Shown: positions 33,735 to 48,950, numbered from the stretch's first letter. The stretch is DNA of 64,000 nucleotides from Iris pallida (GCA_029216955.1 JANAVB010031417.1:22599079-22663078); one strand, 5' to 3'. Program-made: numbers and translations. The notes: generated from the sequence alone by a model not told the origin.

Positions 33735-35771
33735 AGGGATGATCGCAGGAGGACTCGAGTGGGTCCCTTACTTCACCGCTCGTTTTGCTATTTACTTATA
33801 CTTAGCCGTTTGGCGCCGACATGTTAGTCGGATTGTCTTGCACTTACATTTACATAATTATAATTAAGTCAGACTGCAGCTGATAACAATTGTGTATACT
33901 TTACTATACCATCTGGCTATGTTTTGTAAAGCCAGATCTCAAGAACATTTTGACTGAGCGTTTGGGACGCCTTACTGCTTTATCTTACATGTTCCCTATT
34001 TTTGCTTCTTGTTTGAATGATTGAGACAATAGATGTGAAGTGACCATAGAAAGACTTTTATGTAGTATGCACCCCCTCGTCTGGTTAGACAGCATTGATC
34101 GTATTATACGGTATTCATCTACCCGTAATACGTAGCTGGCTGAGTCATTCCCCCGCTCTCCAATATTCTGGTTCTGGGGCATGACATGTATACATATGAG
34201 TCGTATATCTACTCGTATGTATACAGCTGACATGATACGTATCTAGTCTCAAGTATTTGGGACTGGGGCGTTACAATTGGTTTCTATAACCAATGGCTTT
34301 TAGGTTCATAACATATGTAACATATGTCCTTTGGTTTCATAACCTATGAAACGTTTGTCCCTTGGCATGGCAATATAAGCCTATATAAAGGCCATATTTA
34401 ATGAATAATATACACAACTTTTTTTTCCATTTTTTCTTGTTGCTATCTCTCTAGTTATAACATTGAGAACATTATTTCATCACCCTATAAAACTTTACAA
34501 ACATAAAGACTAAACATGCAAGCTTATGATTATTGCTGCATGTCTCCTTAAACAAGGGCTGCTTGTCTACCTGTAAAAAAAAAGATGGAAGCATTATGGA
34601 GGTGTGCTCCTTGTGAACCTTCAGCAATGATGTCTCGTATATATTCATAACTGGCCACATTATGTCTTTATCAACTATGCTGCACGGACACCGATGCCAT
34701 GCAGGGCCGGACCAGAAGATTAGATTGTCATATCCTAACGTAACTTTGGTTGTCCTTTATTCTTGACTTCAGAAAAAAAAAATATCAAAAAAATTTATAA
34801 CATGCTGAAAGCTATAAAATGTTGAACTAATATCAATTCCAGAAAAATGTATCTCTCATTTTGACGGCAGTGTGGAGCTCAGTTTTTGAGTTTCACTCCT
34901 GACTCATGAGCTACTTGAGGGTTTTCCAGTAGAAATACAAAATACGGACATGAGAGATTGCTAGTTCAACTGATAGGAAAGAGTTGGGGACTGCAGAGAC
35001 CCTATTGACAGAGAGGTGGGAACTTAGGGGCCTAGGGGTGTTGTCCTAACCAGAAGATTGTCCAAATACGATGGTTTGTCAAGTTTATCCTAGGACCGAC
35101 CCTGATACCACGCAATTAAACTGTCACGATATTGATTTTGGGGTGTCCTACAGAAATTTGGAGTGTGCAGTGGGGACATTGATTTTCGGAGTGCCGTGCT
35201 GGTCAATACCCGAATTTGACCGTCTATTTGGAGAATTATGGCAATGAAGACGTAAGTAGTCATGCTCAGCAATGCTGGCAGCATTGCTTTGTGATGATGA
35301 TGATGATGCAACTAGATATTTTTCAGGGCATGGGACCAATCAAGTATGTGATTTGTACGGGGGGCATGCATTTATGCATCATTTAGTTGCTGGTAGTTAT
35401 GAAAACTTGTCCTTTGTTTTTTCTTCAGCAATATATAGATGGATCATAGACCTTGAGCATATTGATGATAGTTTATTGAAGTATCCAATATATTCAAGCT
35501 TAATTAGTTGATAACATGTCTCTCTATATTAGTGGGATATGAAATGGAACTACTAAATGCAGCTCTGTTGCTTTGAAACCTTTAAAATTTCTTTTCAATA
35601 TCAAGCTTTCAACTGTTCTATTACTATATAAAAGAAGGATTCTGGAGTTTCGATACTGTACTCTGGAATTAAATTTTGTCGTTTCAGTATTAGTGAGGGG
35701 GGCGGATTGAACGGTGAGGGGGCCAAGAACATATATATATATATATATATATGTACTTCTTTTTTTTTCGG

Positions 35772-35997
35772 GATATTTAGACTTTGGGTCTAAAAGAGTT
35801 CTGAAATTTGTGTTTGAATTTTCGTATTATACATAATTAATATTTAGATCTCAAAGTGTCACAAAAAATAATTAGTGCCACTTTTGGTGACACTTTTGAG
35901 ACATTAGTGATATTTTTGAGACCCAAATACTAATTATGTATAATATAGACCCAAGCACAAATTTTGAAACTTGTTTGAGACTCAAAGTCTAAATATT
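35772..35997. mobile_element. foldback MITE-like inverted repeat
   Basis: The left end ATATTTAGACTTTGGGTCT pairs with the right end AGACTCAAAGTCTAAATAT. Arms of about 100 bp pair imperfectly round a centre near 35885 (GTGCCACTTTTGGTGACAC). Short size and AT-richness fit a MITE. A clear TSD is not visible because an (AT)n tract lies on the left. Confidence 0.6.
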
Positions 35998-37566
35998 CTT
36001 CTTCTTCTTTTTCCTTCAAAAAAGTTTAGGGACACTAGTGTAGTTCACATGGTACCAGAGCAAGTCAAGTCACGTTACTTTAATTGGACGGAAATAAAAT
36101 AAAAATATTGTTGCATGAATCTAGTTCTCAAGCAACAAAGTAAAAGAGATGGTTCAACCTACTGGAATGTGGTATATTACTCAAACGTCATCACAAAAAA
36201 CTTTTTTATTATTATAACTCACGCACACTTACACGTCCTTATGAATCGTGGGGCTCGAACTCTGCCCGCCATGCCTTGTGTCTGCACGGACGGTCCAAAG
36301 GTATCCTTATGAATAGAGTTCTAACGGTTGATTTCATAGTTTTAGAATTGGCGGCTGGAGTAAGTCCGACAAGACTTTGGCAACCTCCCTCTGGTTAGGG
36401 CAACCCATCAGGTTCATCATATGACCTATAAGAGGTCGGAGTCACTGGTGACCCAACATGACATAAAAAAAATGTCTCACAGGAGGTCGGATAAAAGGAC
36501 AACGTACCAAAATTAGCTCCGGGACAAACCAACCTCTTGGACGGGCCTTGCATAGCTTCCATGGATGTTGGAGAGTTGGAGTGTCCTTTGAGTTCTAATG
36601 GTTGGTTTCATTAGTTTCCATAGAAGTTGGAGAGTTGGAGTGTAGTTTTTCGGATTCCTAGCTACTTCGTAAGACGATTGCAACAAATTAACAGAACTAA
36701 GAAGACAATAGTCTCATATGACCCAGGAAAACTTTGGAATGCCAAACAATTGGATGTTTTGTCACTATTAAGCAAATATAATAATGCCTAAACTTGTCTA
36801 GAAGCCTTGGTTTCCTTGCTTTGGCAGAGTCTTGACTTGGAGTCACAATCATGTGGATGGGCAGTAAGTGATTGGAATGCTGCTGGAGTCGATATTTAGG
36901 CTCCGTGTGGACTTGGTTTCTTCTCGTGTGTCATTCTTTATGTATTTGTTGACCACTTCGACGTAGTGTGTGATGTGCTGATCCATGCACAATAGTCAAA
37001 CATATTCTTGAGACTGTCTTCAACGTAATTATCTACCTATCCATGTTGAGTTTGATGAACAATTTCAATTAGTAAACATAGGTAAAAATATTTTTGGGAA
37101 AAAAATTAACGACGAAACATCAACTTTTTCTTTTGTACAATATAGATTTGTTCTTAGTATATATGACTTCCTTGGATGGCAATATCGGATACTATAAAAT
37201 CCTGATGAGTCGTGACTAGAAAATAGTCGTATCGCTTTTGTTTTAGCTTTCCACCGACGACGTTGCCAGTCATCAGCACAATCTTCCAAAAAACACATCA
37301 ATCAAAAAAAAAAAAAAAACAAATTTCATACATTGTTCCATAGATTCAAAAATTGTAGCATATTTGAAACATATGATGTTGGGACGGCGTAGCGAGTTAT
37401 GGTTCATAATCTCTCTCGTCGAATTCTTATCCAACTAAATTAAAAAAAAAACAAAATAAATAAATGGTCGACATCAAATTATTGAATAATTGGGTTGGTG
37501 AAAGCGGTACACAATTTTTTCAAAGAAAGAAGAAGAGTCGCCAAAGTGACGTTATGACTTAACAAG

Positions 37567-37568
<2 letters not shown>

Positions 37569-37654
<86 letters not shown>

Positions 37655-37655
37655 A
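37569..37655. repeat. (TA)n(GA)n microsatellite
   Basis: About 60 bp of TA repeats is followed directly by about 25 bp of GA. Confidence 0.95.
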
Positions 37656-38048
37656 AGGAGGGGTGGGGGGAGGAAGGTTGCGAAGATTTTAGATTATGAT
37701 GAAAGTTTGAGTTAGCAAATGAGTAAATAATTTTTTAACTCCTAATTAATTATTATTTTAATATAAGAATTTATTATAAAAAAATAGCTATACCTTTGCT
37801 ATTTCGATTATATATTAGTATAAATATAGATAATATAGTACAAGAAACAAATTCCAACTATAAATCTTAGTTGAGCACATTTAAAGTGAATTAGAAAAAA
37901 TTAACATGCATTAATTCCAACATTCTACAATTTAAGCTTAAAAACATTTTAATTTGAATATTTAATTTAATTATCTTCAAGATAAAATTCGTAAAAGTTT
38001 ATCACCAATGTTATATTGGTATCAGCTTAATTCTCAAAAAAGCAAACT

Positions 38049-38205
38049 ATTGAGAAGGTGGTCTAGTGGTAACTCCAATATGGGAGGGGGAAGAGTGAGT
38101 TCGAATCTCGACTCGAATACCAATTAAATTGAAAAAAGATCTTGGTGCTCTAGGGCTGCGGGATGAGAATTTCACTAACAATTGATCTTTATCTTAACCA
38201 AAACA
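38049..38205 (+). mobile_element. tRNA-derived SINE-like sequence
   Basis: Box A-like TGGTCTAGTGGTAA at about 38059-38072 and box B-like GAGTTCGAATC at 38097-38107 lie about 25 nt apart, as in Pol III promoters of plant SINEs. There is no cloverleaf, so it is not a tRNA gene. The 3' end is uncertain. Confidence 0.5.
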
Positions 38206-39012
38206 ATAACATATTAGATGGTGATTTAATTTGTCATCTACTAATAATATTGATATTCATAAACCATCCAAGTTAACCTCTTGTCAACTATAGCATGGAA
38301 GAACATCCCATCTAAAAGGAACCATTGATTCCAAATAGGATAAGACAATATAATTTTGATCAACTCTCGTACCAACTTAGCTCTTGTCCCAATCCAAGAT
38401 TAAGATACAAAAAAGTTGAGCATAAGCAATTTTAACGCTTATAGAATGCCCACATATGGACCTCGAGAACTTGAAATTTCCTCATATATTATCCAGTAGT
38501 TTTTTTAACTATCACATATACATCAATGAAACCATCAAAATATACAAGTCCATAACTAGTGCCATAAACATCTCATAGAAAATTACAAAACATTAATTAA
38601 TTAATGTCAGATAAAATGGTTTATATTTGAAATAAAAAATACGTTCATATTATTCAAATTTGTCAACTTGTTTGTGTATATGAAGTTTAAAACATTTCGT
38701 CCCTAAAATATTCTATTTTTAGAATATTATTATATTTTAAAATATTCCCTCTTATCCACAAATTATTCCATTAATGCCAATTTTGATAAAGAAAAGGGGG
38801 CAAGAAAAAATGGGCAATTATACTAAAGAAGGTTCCTTGGTTGGCAAAACCAGGAATGATGATTTAAGAACCCCCAACTTAATTAAAAAAAAAAAAAAGA
38901 AGTTAAAAAAAATTATAGAGAGAAAGAGAGAAGAGAGAATAAAATAAAATTAGGTGTTCTCAATCAATTCCTCCCCTCTTCTCTTTTTTTTTTTTTTTTT
39001 AACAGGAGAAGA

Positions 39013-39062
39013 GGAGAGAGAGAGAGAGAGAGAGCTTTGACCTTTCCTCTCTTTTATATGGC
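39013..39062 (+). promoter_or_regulatory. GA tract and TATA-like box of the CDPK gene
   Basis: A (GA)n tract at 39013-39034 is followed by TTTTATATGG at 39053-39062, about 190 bp before the start codon. The following CT/CA-rich sequence fits a 5' UTR of about 160 nt. A poly-T tract lies just upstream. Confidence 0.5.
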
Positions 39063-39250
39063 CTCCTCTTCAAACTCATCCTGAAATCCCTAAATTTCCC
39101 TCCAAAATTTCCCCTATTTCCAAAGATCCAACCTTTCCCCCCAGTTTCCACCAAATCTCCACAAACCCTCATTTGGGTTTTCCATAATCCGAATCCCTCT
39201 TCCCGAAAAAGGACCAAAGATCCGATCTTGGAAACCCTAATTTCTCATCC

Positions 39251-42536
<3,286 letters not shown>

Positions 42537-44476
42537 AATTCCGATGTGGCATTTCCCTTTTTATGGGTGAATTTACGAGTTCTTTTGTTCTTCTTCGCCT
42601 TTTCAATAGAATGCCTGATGATTCTTTCCCACTTGTTTTCCTTCGTTTGTCGGGTCGGTAGGAAAAATTGTCAGGGCTTGTGTTCTTTCAAATTCCTATA
42701 CAACTGTTGTATGTATTGTTTCCATCACCTTCTCTTGGATGTACGGGGAAAATGAAGGATTGTTTTGTCAGTGGGGATTGTGGCTGTAAATATGTATTGT
42801 GTTAACGTTATATAACACAAAAGTGGCAATTACGTGATGGGTGTCACACTAAAATTAGCCCTTGGTTCGTAGAAACTTTGCTGCAGCATTTTTTTTGTTG
42901 CTTTATTGGTAACTTTGTTCAGGAGATGCTTGTTACTTTGTTTGAAAACAAATGTCCACTTCTGATAGATTTTTTTCGCTGTTGAAATCGCAATTCTCTT
43001 TTTCCTTTTAGTTGGGTCAAGATACTCGTGAAGCTGACACTTTTTTTGTTCAAAACAAATGTGCACGTCTGTTGCTGTGGTATACTGTTGGTCGAGATGC
43101 ATGTGATATGACTTGATATTTGTTCATAGCTTTTGGGTTGAGGTGTCGAGAAAAGAATGGAGCAGATTTGTTGTCCCCAAATTCTGTGTATCCGACATGT
43201 ATCTCTTCTATAAAAATATAGATTTTAATGGTTGTAGGTGTTATTTAAAAAAAATTTAGTATAATTTATATTTTTATAAAAAAAGGAACATGTTTGGTAC
43301 AAAGTTGAAATGGTGATAAGCTCACTTCAGGGAAATTTTTTTTGATTGTTTGTTGATTTGGTTGGACTTGGTGTGCTGCCTAATTAATGGAAGGCTTGGA
43401 GGGAGGGATATATTTAGTCTTTCTCTTTTTCTTTTCTTTTCTTTCTTTCTTTCTTTTTTTTTTTTTTTTTTTTGACTAGAGCTCCCATATGATAGGTGGC
43501 CATGTGGGTTTGGTTGGTAAACAACTCTGGCTTCCAGAATGTGGACTTCTCTTGCCACATTTCATGGGGAGGCATGAATCTGTGCACCTAGAAATGCGCA
43601 CTTTTTTTTTTTTAACACAAAGTCTTTGGGTTTGTTATATGTCATTTGCACCTTTAATTTTCTTCATTTGGTGGAAAAGAGACATGGATTTGCTCTCTCC
43701 AGTACTCAAAATCTTTTTTGAGAGAAGATGAGCGAATATTAATATTATCTTTGAAGAATGGTGGAATTAGAAAATATGTATAGAGGATGAGGATGAGATT
43801 GCATTTGCCTAGTATAAAAAGTAGATGTTCATGATAAGCATATCTTCAAGATGTTTGGATTACTATATCTATAGGTGGCGTATTTCATGTTATATGCCTT
43901 TATGGTTAATTTGGTTCTCAGAAAGGCAATGATTTTTTTTTTTTGTCTTTTTCAAATTTTGTTAGGTTTTTTTTCCCGTCTGGTAAAACAAAGAAAAATA
44001 TTTAAAAAAGACTATTTGCTTTTCAATGTTTGGTTGGTGCATAATTTGTGTAGGAAAAGAAAAGAAAAATCTATTATACAAAACACAAAGGTTTTTGAAT
44101 CCTAGGGCTGACTGTGCCAAGATAAAGAGTGGTTGGGATTTAATCTTGGTGAATCAACGGTTTGGATTTGCACTCATAATGGTTGTGGATGAGCATTATT
44201 GAGAGTGGGATTTTATGGGGAATGAGCATTATTGAGAGTGGAGTTTTATGGGGAATCCAAAGAGTGGGATTTGCACTCATAATGGTTGTGGATGAGCATT
44301 ATTGAGAGTGAAATTTTATGAAAAATCCAAAGAAAATTCACATCTAGCAGTGGTTGGGATTTAATATTTTGATGGGGGTCTCATAATTATTATTGTTCGT
44401 TTAAAATTGGGGGTCCAAAATTTTGAGGAGGAATACCTTAAATGAACCATGCCCTATGGGCACGGGTTATGACTAG
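42537..44476. other. CDPK 3' UTR and AT-rich downstream spacer
   Basis: About the first 250-300 bp are probably 3' UTR; no single poly(A) signal stands out. The rest holds no credible gene. Contents: a CT/T tract at 43420-43475, and a direct repeat at 44163-44335 in which TTTGCACTCATAATGGTTGT and the following 50 bp occur twice with a partial third copy. Confidence 0.6.
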
Positions 44477-44866
44477 TATATCAATGTTTCAATAATATTC
44501 TTGTATATTAAAATAAAAATAGCATCATTTAAATCTAAAAGTAATAGATAATTGAGTGGTTATTGTCTAAAAATCAATCACATGGTTCTAGAGAACCATT
44601 TTTTCTCTTATTTTTTCTCTTTGTCAATAAAATAGTTCTCAAGTATGTATCTACCAAACAAAAAAAGAAAATAACTTTCTTTTTCCGATTCCTTTTCTGT
44701 CCATGAAAACGAATAGTTATCTATTGTCCCCTAAAGCTCCCAATATTGGAGGTAATTAGGTTGTGGTTGATACTTGATTAGATTGTGTATTCTGATTTCT
44801 ACTGTGCTCTGTATTTTCTTTATTTTTTGTAAAAAGTTTATTCATTATACAAACGTGTCACTATGT

Positions 44867-45958
44867 ATATTATTACGGAAATTTTCATCCAAAGCATAAA
44901 ATATTTAGGAAATTGTGCTGAGAGCACAATGTTTCCACTTATTGCAAATATAGCACAAGAACGCCCTTCCGAAGGGCGTTCTTTATATTTAATCATTATT
45001 TCCAAATCTCCGTTAACTCCGTTAACCGGAAATAAAAAAGTAAAAAAACAAAACGTAAAGTTCTCTGACACTGTCAGAAGAAAACGCTCTTCTGAAGGAC
45101 GTTTTCATTCTGACAAGTGAAAGAGACAGAAAGAGAGAGAGAAAGAGATAGAAAGATACAGAGAGAGTATCTGACAAACATTTTTTCGGAACATTTTTTC
45201 CTATTTTTGGTTCATTTCTCAAGGAAAGAACAATAGTCAGCCTCTTTTCTTCTTCTTGACTTCTTGTTCTGAGCCTTTTTTTCTTTTTCTTCCTACTGAG
45301 AAGGAGAAGTATGAGAGGAAGAAGACAAGAAGACTCTAGACAAGGAGAGGAGAGAGAGGAAGGCCAAGAAGGAGAAGTGGAGTGACTTCGGCGGGGTTTT
45401 TTTTCCTGAGCCTCTTCTTCTTTTTCTTCCCCGGCGAGATGACCGGAGTGACTTCGGGGGGGGGGGGGGGGGGGGGGGGGGCGTGCTGGCTTCGAGCTCC
45501 TCCGCGGCTTCGTCTCGAATCTGGCGTGGGGATCAAAGAGACACATGCGAATCGAGAGGTGTGCTCCACGAACTGTCGACGTGAGCCTCGAAGGGTGCTC
45601 GGCCACCGCCGCCACCGTCGGCCACCGCCACCGTCGGCCACCGCCGCCACCGTCCCCTCCCTCTCCTCCGCCTCACACTTCCCGAGCGGTCACGAGAAAA
45701 GCACGCAGCAGCATGCGGCAGGGCACGCGTCAGCAAGCGGCAGCACGCGGAGAGCAACGTCGCACGCCACGTCGCACGCCAATTTCGTAAATTAACGGAG
45801 TTGACGGAGAGTTTGAAAATAATAATTAAATATGAAGAACGTCCTCGTCCTTCCGGAAGGACGTTCTTGTGCTATATTTACAATAAGTGGAAATATTGTG
45901 CTCTCAGCACAATTTCCTAAATATTTTATGCTTTGGATGAAAATTTCCGATATTATTA
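44867..45958. mobile_element. Mutator-like MITE/Pack-MULE-type element with 9-bp TSD ATATTATTA (element 44876-45949)
   Basis: The element is 1074 bp with terminal inverted repeats of about 150 bp (44876-45025 and 45796-45949) that start CGGAAATTTTCATCC. ATATTATTA flanks it at 44867-44875 and 45950-45958; long TIRs with a 9-bp TSD define Mutator-like elements. There is no transposase. The interior is purine/pyrimidine-rich (45120-45450), contains a run of 26 G (45456-45481), then a GC-rich segment with a repeated GCCACCGCCGCCACCGTCG unit (45600-45655). That may be a captured gene fragment, but it has no recognisable domain. Confidence 0.9.
45456..45481 (+). repeat. poly-G run of 26
   Basis: An uninterrupted G homopolymer in the Mutator-like element, next to a GGAGTGACTTCGG segment that also occurs at 45379. 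The true length is uncertain because such runs are hard to sequence. Confidence 0.8.
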
Positions 45959-46215
45959 TCAGTCGTAGCCAGCAAACTGGAGATGGGAAGTAGTTGACTA
46001 AAATTGGAAGTTTTGTAGTCATCCATCCGTGACAAAATAGATCAATTTAGAGAATCAAGACAACACGTACGTAAGCTACGTACGTACGTACGTCACCATT
46101 TCTCTACATGTCAGCAGCTACATGCAGCTGACATCTCCACCCAACAGCTTACACGTAGCACAATTGCCATAGCCCCACCTATGGCTATGACTATACTCGC
46201 GAGCCTCGTTAGAGC

Positions 46216-46577
46216 ATATATTTCTGGCCATGATCTTAGATTCATCTTCTTGTAAGCTCACTCATTATAATTGAGATAGACTAGTGCATAGATCAGATAT
46301 TATGTTTAAAAAGAAAATAGTAAGCTAAATGTTATAAATGTAACTATATAATGCTAGAACAGACTAGAGTAGGCTAATCCAGTAATCCTCAGCCTCACTG
46401 CTTACAATTGAGCTTGACCAGTGCATAGATCAAATATTAACTTTATCTATTTTATAAAGGAAATTATAAGCTAAGCTTTCTAATACTTTTGGTTTCTGTT
46501 CTAGAATTCTATTGTGGGAACTTAAGCTGTGTTTGGTTGGTATGAAAGCAAAGCTAACAGTGGCGGAGCTAGCATCT

Positions 46578-46640
<63 letters not shown>

Positions 46641-47292
46641 GTAGCTTGAGCGACACGAGAATACTAGTGCCGTGTAGTCTAAAGTACCAAACTTTTGACA
46701 ATTTATTTTTCCAAAAAAGAGAATAAAACATAATTAAGAAAAGATTTCAAAAAAATAAAATAAAATTTTTGGGCGGGCTACAGCCCAACCCGTGCCCCGC
46801 CCTGCTGTACCTCCGCCCCTGAAGCTAAATGTTTTATTAATCCTGATTGCAGGAGGTTCTATGAACTAACATCAGTACCAATTAAGCATATGATCATATG
46901 AAACTGAAAATTAATTTGGATCGAACCCTCACCAGCTCCAGCGAACAAGTGCGGGCCAGGGAAGAGCTCCACCAAACACAGCTTAAGTTCCCACAATAGA
47001 ATTCTAGAACAGAAACCAAAAGTATTAGAAAGCTTAGCTTATAATTTCCTTTATAAAATAGATAAAGTTAATATTTGATCTATGCACTGGTCAAGCTCAA
47101 TTGTAAGCAGTGAGGCTGAGGATTACTGGATTAGCCTACTCTAGTCTGTTCTAGCATTATATAGTTACATTTATAACATTTAGCTTACTATTTTCTTTTT
47201 AAACATAATATCTGATCTATGCACTAGTCTATCTCAATTATAATGAGTGAGCTTACAAGAAGATGAATCTAAGATCATGGCCAGAAATATAT
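46216..47292. mobile_element. large inverted-repeat (foldback) element
   Basis: Arms of about 323 bp (46216-46539 and 46970-47292) are almost exact reverse complements. Outer ends are ATATATTTCTGGCCATGATC and its complement; inner ends are CTGTGTTTGGTTGG and CCACCAAACACAG. Each arm contains two diverged direct copies of a segment with AGTGCATAGATCA. The middle holds a small hAT-like insertion and a (GA)n tract. It lies between the two copies of the direct duplication. No coding capacity. Confidence 0.8.
46551..46828. mobile_element. small hAT-like MITE (46558-46821)
   Basis: The ends CAGTGGCGGAG and CTCCGCCCCTG are imperfect inverted repeats. AAGCTAA at 46551-46557 and 46822-46828 flanks the element as a 7-bp TSD (8 bp would be usual for hAT). 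It contains a (GA)n tract at 46581-46636. Confidence 0.6.
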
Positions 47293-47353
47293 CCTTGAAG
47301 CTTGTGAAACATTTAAGAAAACCACATGATAAGCCAAACATTTAAGAAAAAAA

Positions 47354-48028
47354 TATATCAATATTTCAATAATATTCTTGTATATTAAAATAAAAATAGC
47401 ATCATTTAAATCTAAAAGTAATAGATAATTGACTATTGTTATAGTCGAAAAATCAATCACATGGTTCTAGAGAACCATTTTTTTCTCTTATTTTTTCTCT
47501 TTGTCAATAAAATAGTTCTCAAGTATGTAACTACCAAACAAAAGAAGAAAATAACTTCTTTTTTTCCGATTCCTTTTCTGTCCATGAAAACGAATAGTTA
47601 TCTATTGTCCCCTAAAGCTCCCAATATTGGAGGTAATTAGGTTGTGGTTGATACTTGATTAGATTGTGTATTCTGATTTCTACTGTGCACTGTATTTTCT
47701 TTATTTTTTGTAAAAAGTTTATGCATTATACATACGTGTCACTATGTAGGCCCCACTATGTATATTATTATTAGTCGTAGCCAGCAAACTGGAGATGGGA
47801 AGTAGTTGACTAAAATTGGAAGTTTTGTAGTCATCCATCCGTGACAAAATAGATCAATTTAGAGAATCAAGACAACACGTACGTAAGCTACGTACGTACG
47901 TACGTCACCATTTCTCTACATGTCAGCAGCTACATGCAGCTGACATCTCCACCCAACAGCTTACACGTAGCACAATTGCCATAGCCCCACCTATGGCTAT
48001 GACTATACTCGCGAGCCTCGCTAGAGCA
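47354..48028. repeat. segmental direct duplication, copy 2 (empty site)
   Basis: It matches copy 1 but reads straight through the MULE insertion point as ATATTATTATTAGTCG, so it holds the uninterrupted target with a single ATATTATTA. Confidence 0.9.
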
Positions 48029-48659
48029 TCTCCAACCCTAATGTCTTGAAATATAATATAATTTCTGTTAGAACTGGAGCACAATTTTTTAATAGAAAAC
48101 AGAATGAAACAGTTGTAAGAACAACGTTTCAACGCAACGCTTCAAGAAAGATACGTAACAGAGTTCCTTGAAGGATTCTGGAATACGAAAATCTAAGAAG
48201 ATTTCGTAAACGTAGCAAACGATAGCAGTGCTTCTAAGAAGAAGATGCTGACCGAATTGCTAAAGGCAGCAGTGAAGGTGACAGGCGAAAGATGGGCGGT
48301 GGTGGCCTCCTGAGGTGTCAAAAACACCAGTGCTCAAAGCTAGATCCACCCACACGGTCAGCTTCCAGGAACCAGCAAGTTCGAATGAACTCTGGAACGC
48401 TCTGAAAAATTGCTCTAAGACGGACTGTTCGGAACGATGACGGACTTCGGTTGCACGAGTAAGGACACGGTGCGCAGCAGCTCTCTCTTCTCTCTTCGTG
48501 AATTTTCTGAAGTCTTAGAAGTGTCCTATGACAGAAGAGAGGCTCTGAATATATAACTACTTATGTAACTGTCCAGATCCGAAATATGTGTCACGACATA
48601 ATGTCAGATCCACAAATCCAGGATTAGTTACGAATCAGTCAGAACGTGGAAAGCCACGA

Positions 48660-48950
48660 ACTGCGCGAGTTGCGCCAATTTTACGAGCTGCGCGCGCGCC
48701 TTCAGCGCGTACTGCGCATGCGGCGCAAGCTGGCGCAACCCGCGCAACCCAGCACACCTGCGCAACTCGCGTAACCTGACGCAACCTGGCGCACCTGCGC
48801 AACTCGCGCAACCTGCACAACTCGCGCAACCTGGCGCACCTGCGCAACCTGGCGCAACCTGGCGCACCTGCGCACCTGGCGCACCTGCGCACCTGGCGCA
48901 ACCTGGCGCACCCTGGGAGCAACCTGAGCGCGCAACGAGTGCAACTTAAG
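48660..48950. repeat. GCGCA-rich CpG array in copia LTR G
   Basis: Words such as GGCGCACCTGCGCAACCT repeat with a 9-20 bp period. The resulting Arg/Cys/Ala-rich reverse frames are repeat translations. Confidence 0.85.

Larger units (their letters stand above)
31348..34191 (+). mobile_element. solo LTR D with TSD TGTAT (LTR 31353-34186)
   Basis: It starts TGTCACTCCCCGTTCCC and ends GGTTCTGGGGCATGACA, 2834 bp. TGTAT flanks it at 31348-31352 and 34187-34191. It is related to the B LTR: both share GGCAAGTGCA(T/C)CTTGC in the leader, TTTGGGACGCCTTA, TACGTAGCTGGCT and the last 40 bp. A TATA-like CCTATTTAAAGC lies at about 31600. A GTGCGTGACTTTT array covers 31920-32410, and the acceptor TTTTGCATGGCCAG ends at 33675. 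Confidence 0.93.
21830..34280 (+). mobile_element. solo LTR E with TSD ATTGG, carrying CACTA and solo LTR D
   Basis: The LTR runs from TGTAAACCCCCTAAATTTC at 21835 to GGGGCGTTACA at 34275. ATTGG flanks it at 21830-21834 and 34276-34280. Without the CACTA element and LTR D it is about 3.64 kb. Its parts are 21835-22740 (U3, TATA at 22554), 28698-31352 (GC-rich leader, donor CCGAG|GTGAGA at 29667/29668, then AT-rich sequence) and 34192-34275 (LTR end). It has no retroviral genes. The start is similar to that of LTR K. Confidence 0.9.
21812..34462 (+). mobile_element. 3' LTR of copia element J, split by solo LTR E
   Basis: The LTR consists of 21812-21834 (TGTTGTAAATGGATGTCC then ATTGG) and 34281-34462, ending GTTATAACA. 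After removing E and one ATTGG it is about 205 bp. A TATA box (CTATATAAAGG) lies at about 34381-34391. The GGGGGAG purine run just before 21812 fits a copia polypurine tract. No TSD can be tested because the 5' end of J is lost. Confidence 0.75.
34463..39000. other. AT-rich intergenic region upstream of the CDPK gene
   Basis: No convincing gene. Short frames (for example near 35100-35500) lack homology I recognise. It contains the foldback MITE, SINE and microsatellites listed separately, plus poly-A/T tracts at 37298-37319 and 38982-39000. The rest shows nothing I can name. Confidence 0.6.
44477..46216. repeat. segmental direct duplication, copy 1 (interrupted by MULE)
   Basis: 44477-44866 and 45959-46216 match 47354-48028 closely in sequence and order (TATATCAAT...AGAGCA). 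Copy 1 carries the Mutator-like element. Copy 2 has an extra 14 bp next to the insertion point (AGGCCCCACTATGT), which forms a direct repeat with CACTATGT, so copy 1 probably lost it. Confidence 0.9.

Noticed and set aside
34187..34275. Extending solo LTR D to GGGGCGTTACA at 34275
   Set aside because: TGTAT flanks only fit an end at 34186. The end at 34275 pairs with ATTGG and belongs to the outer LTR E.
36030..36310. Second SINE (GTGGGGCTCGAACTC resembles a reverse box B)
   Set aside because: No convincing box A at the right distance; too weak to list.
38049..38125. tRNA gene
   Set aside because: Box A- and box B-like sequences are present, but no acceptor stem or anticodon arm can be formed; a SINE is more likely.
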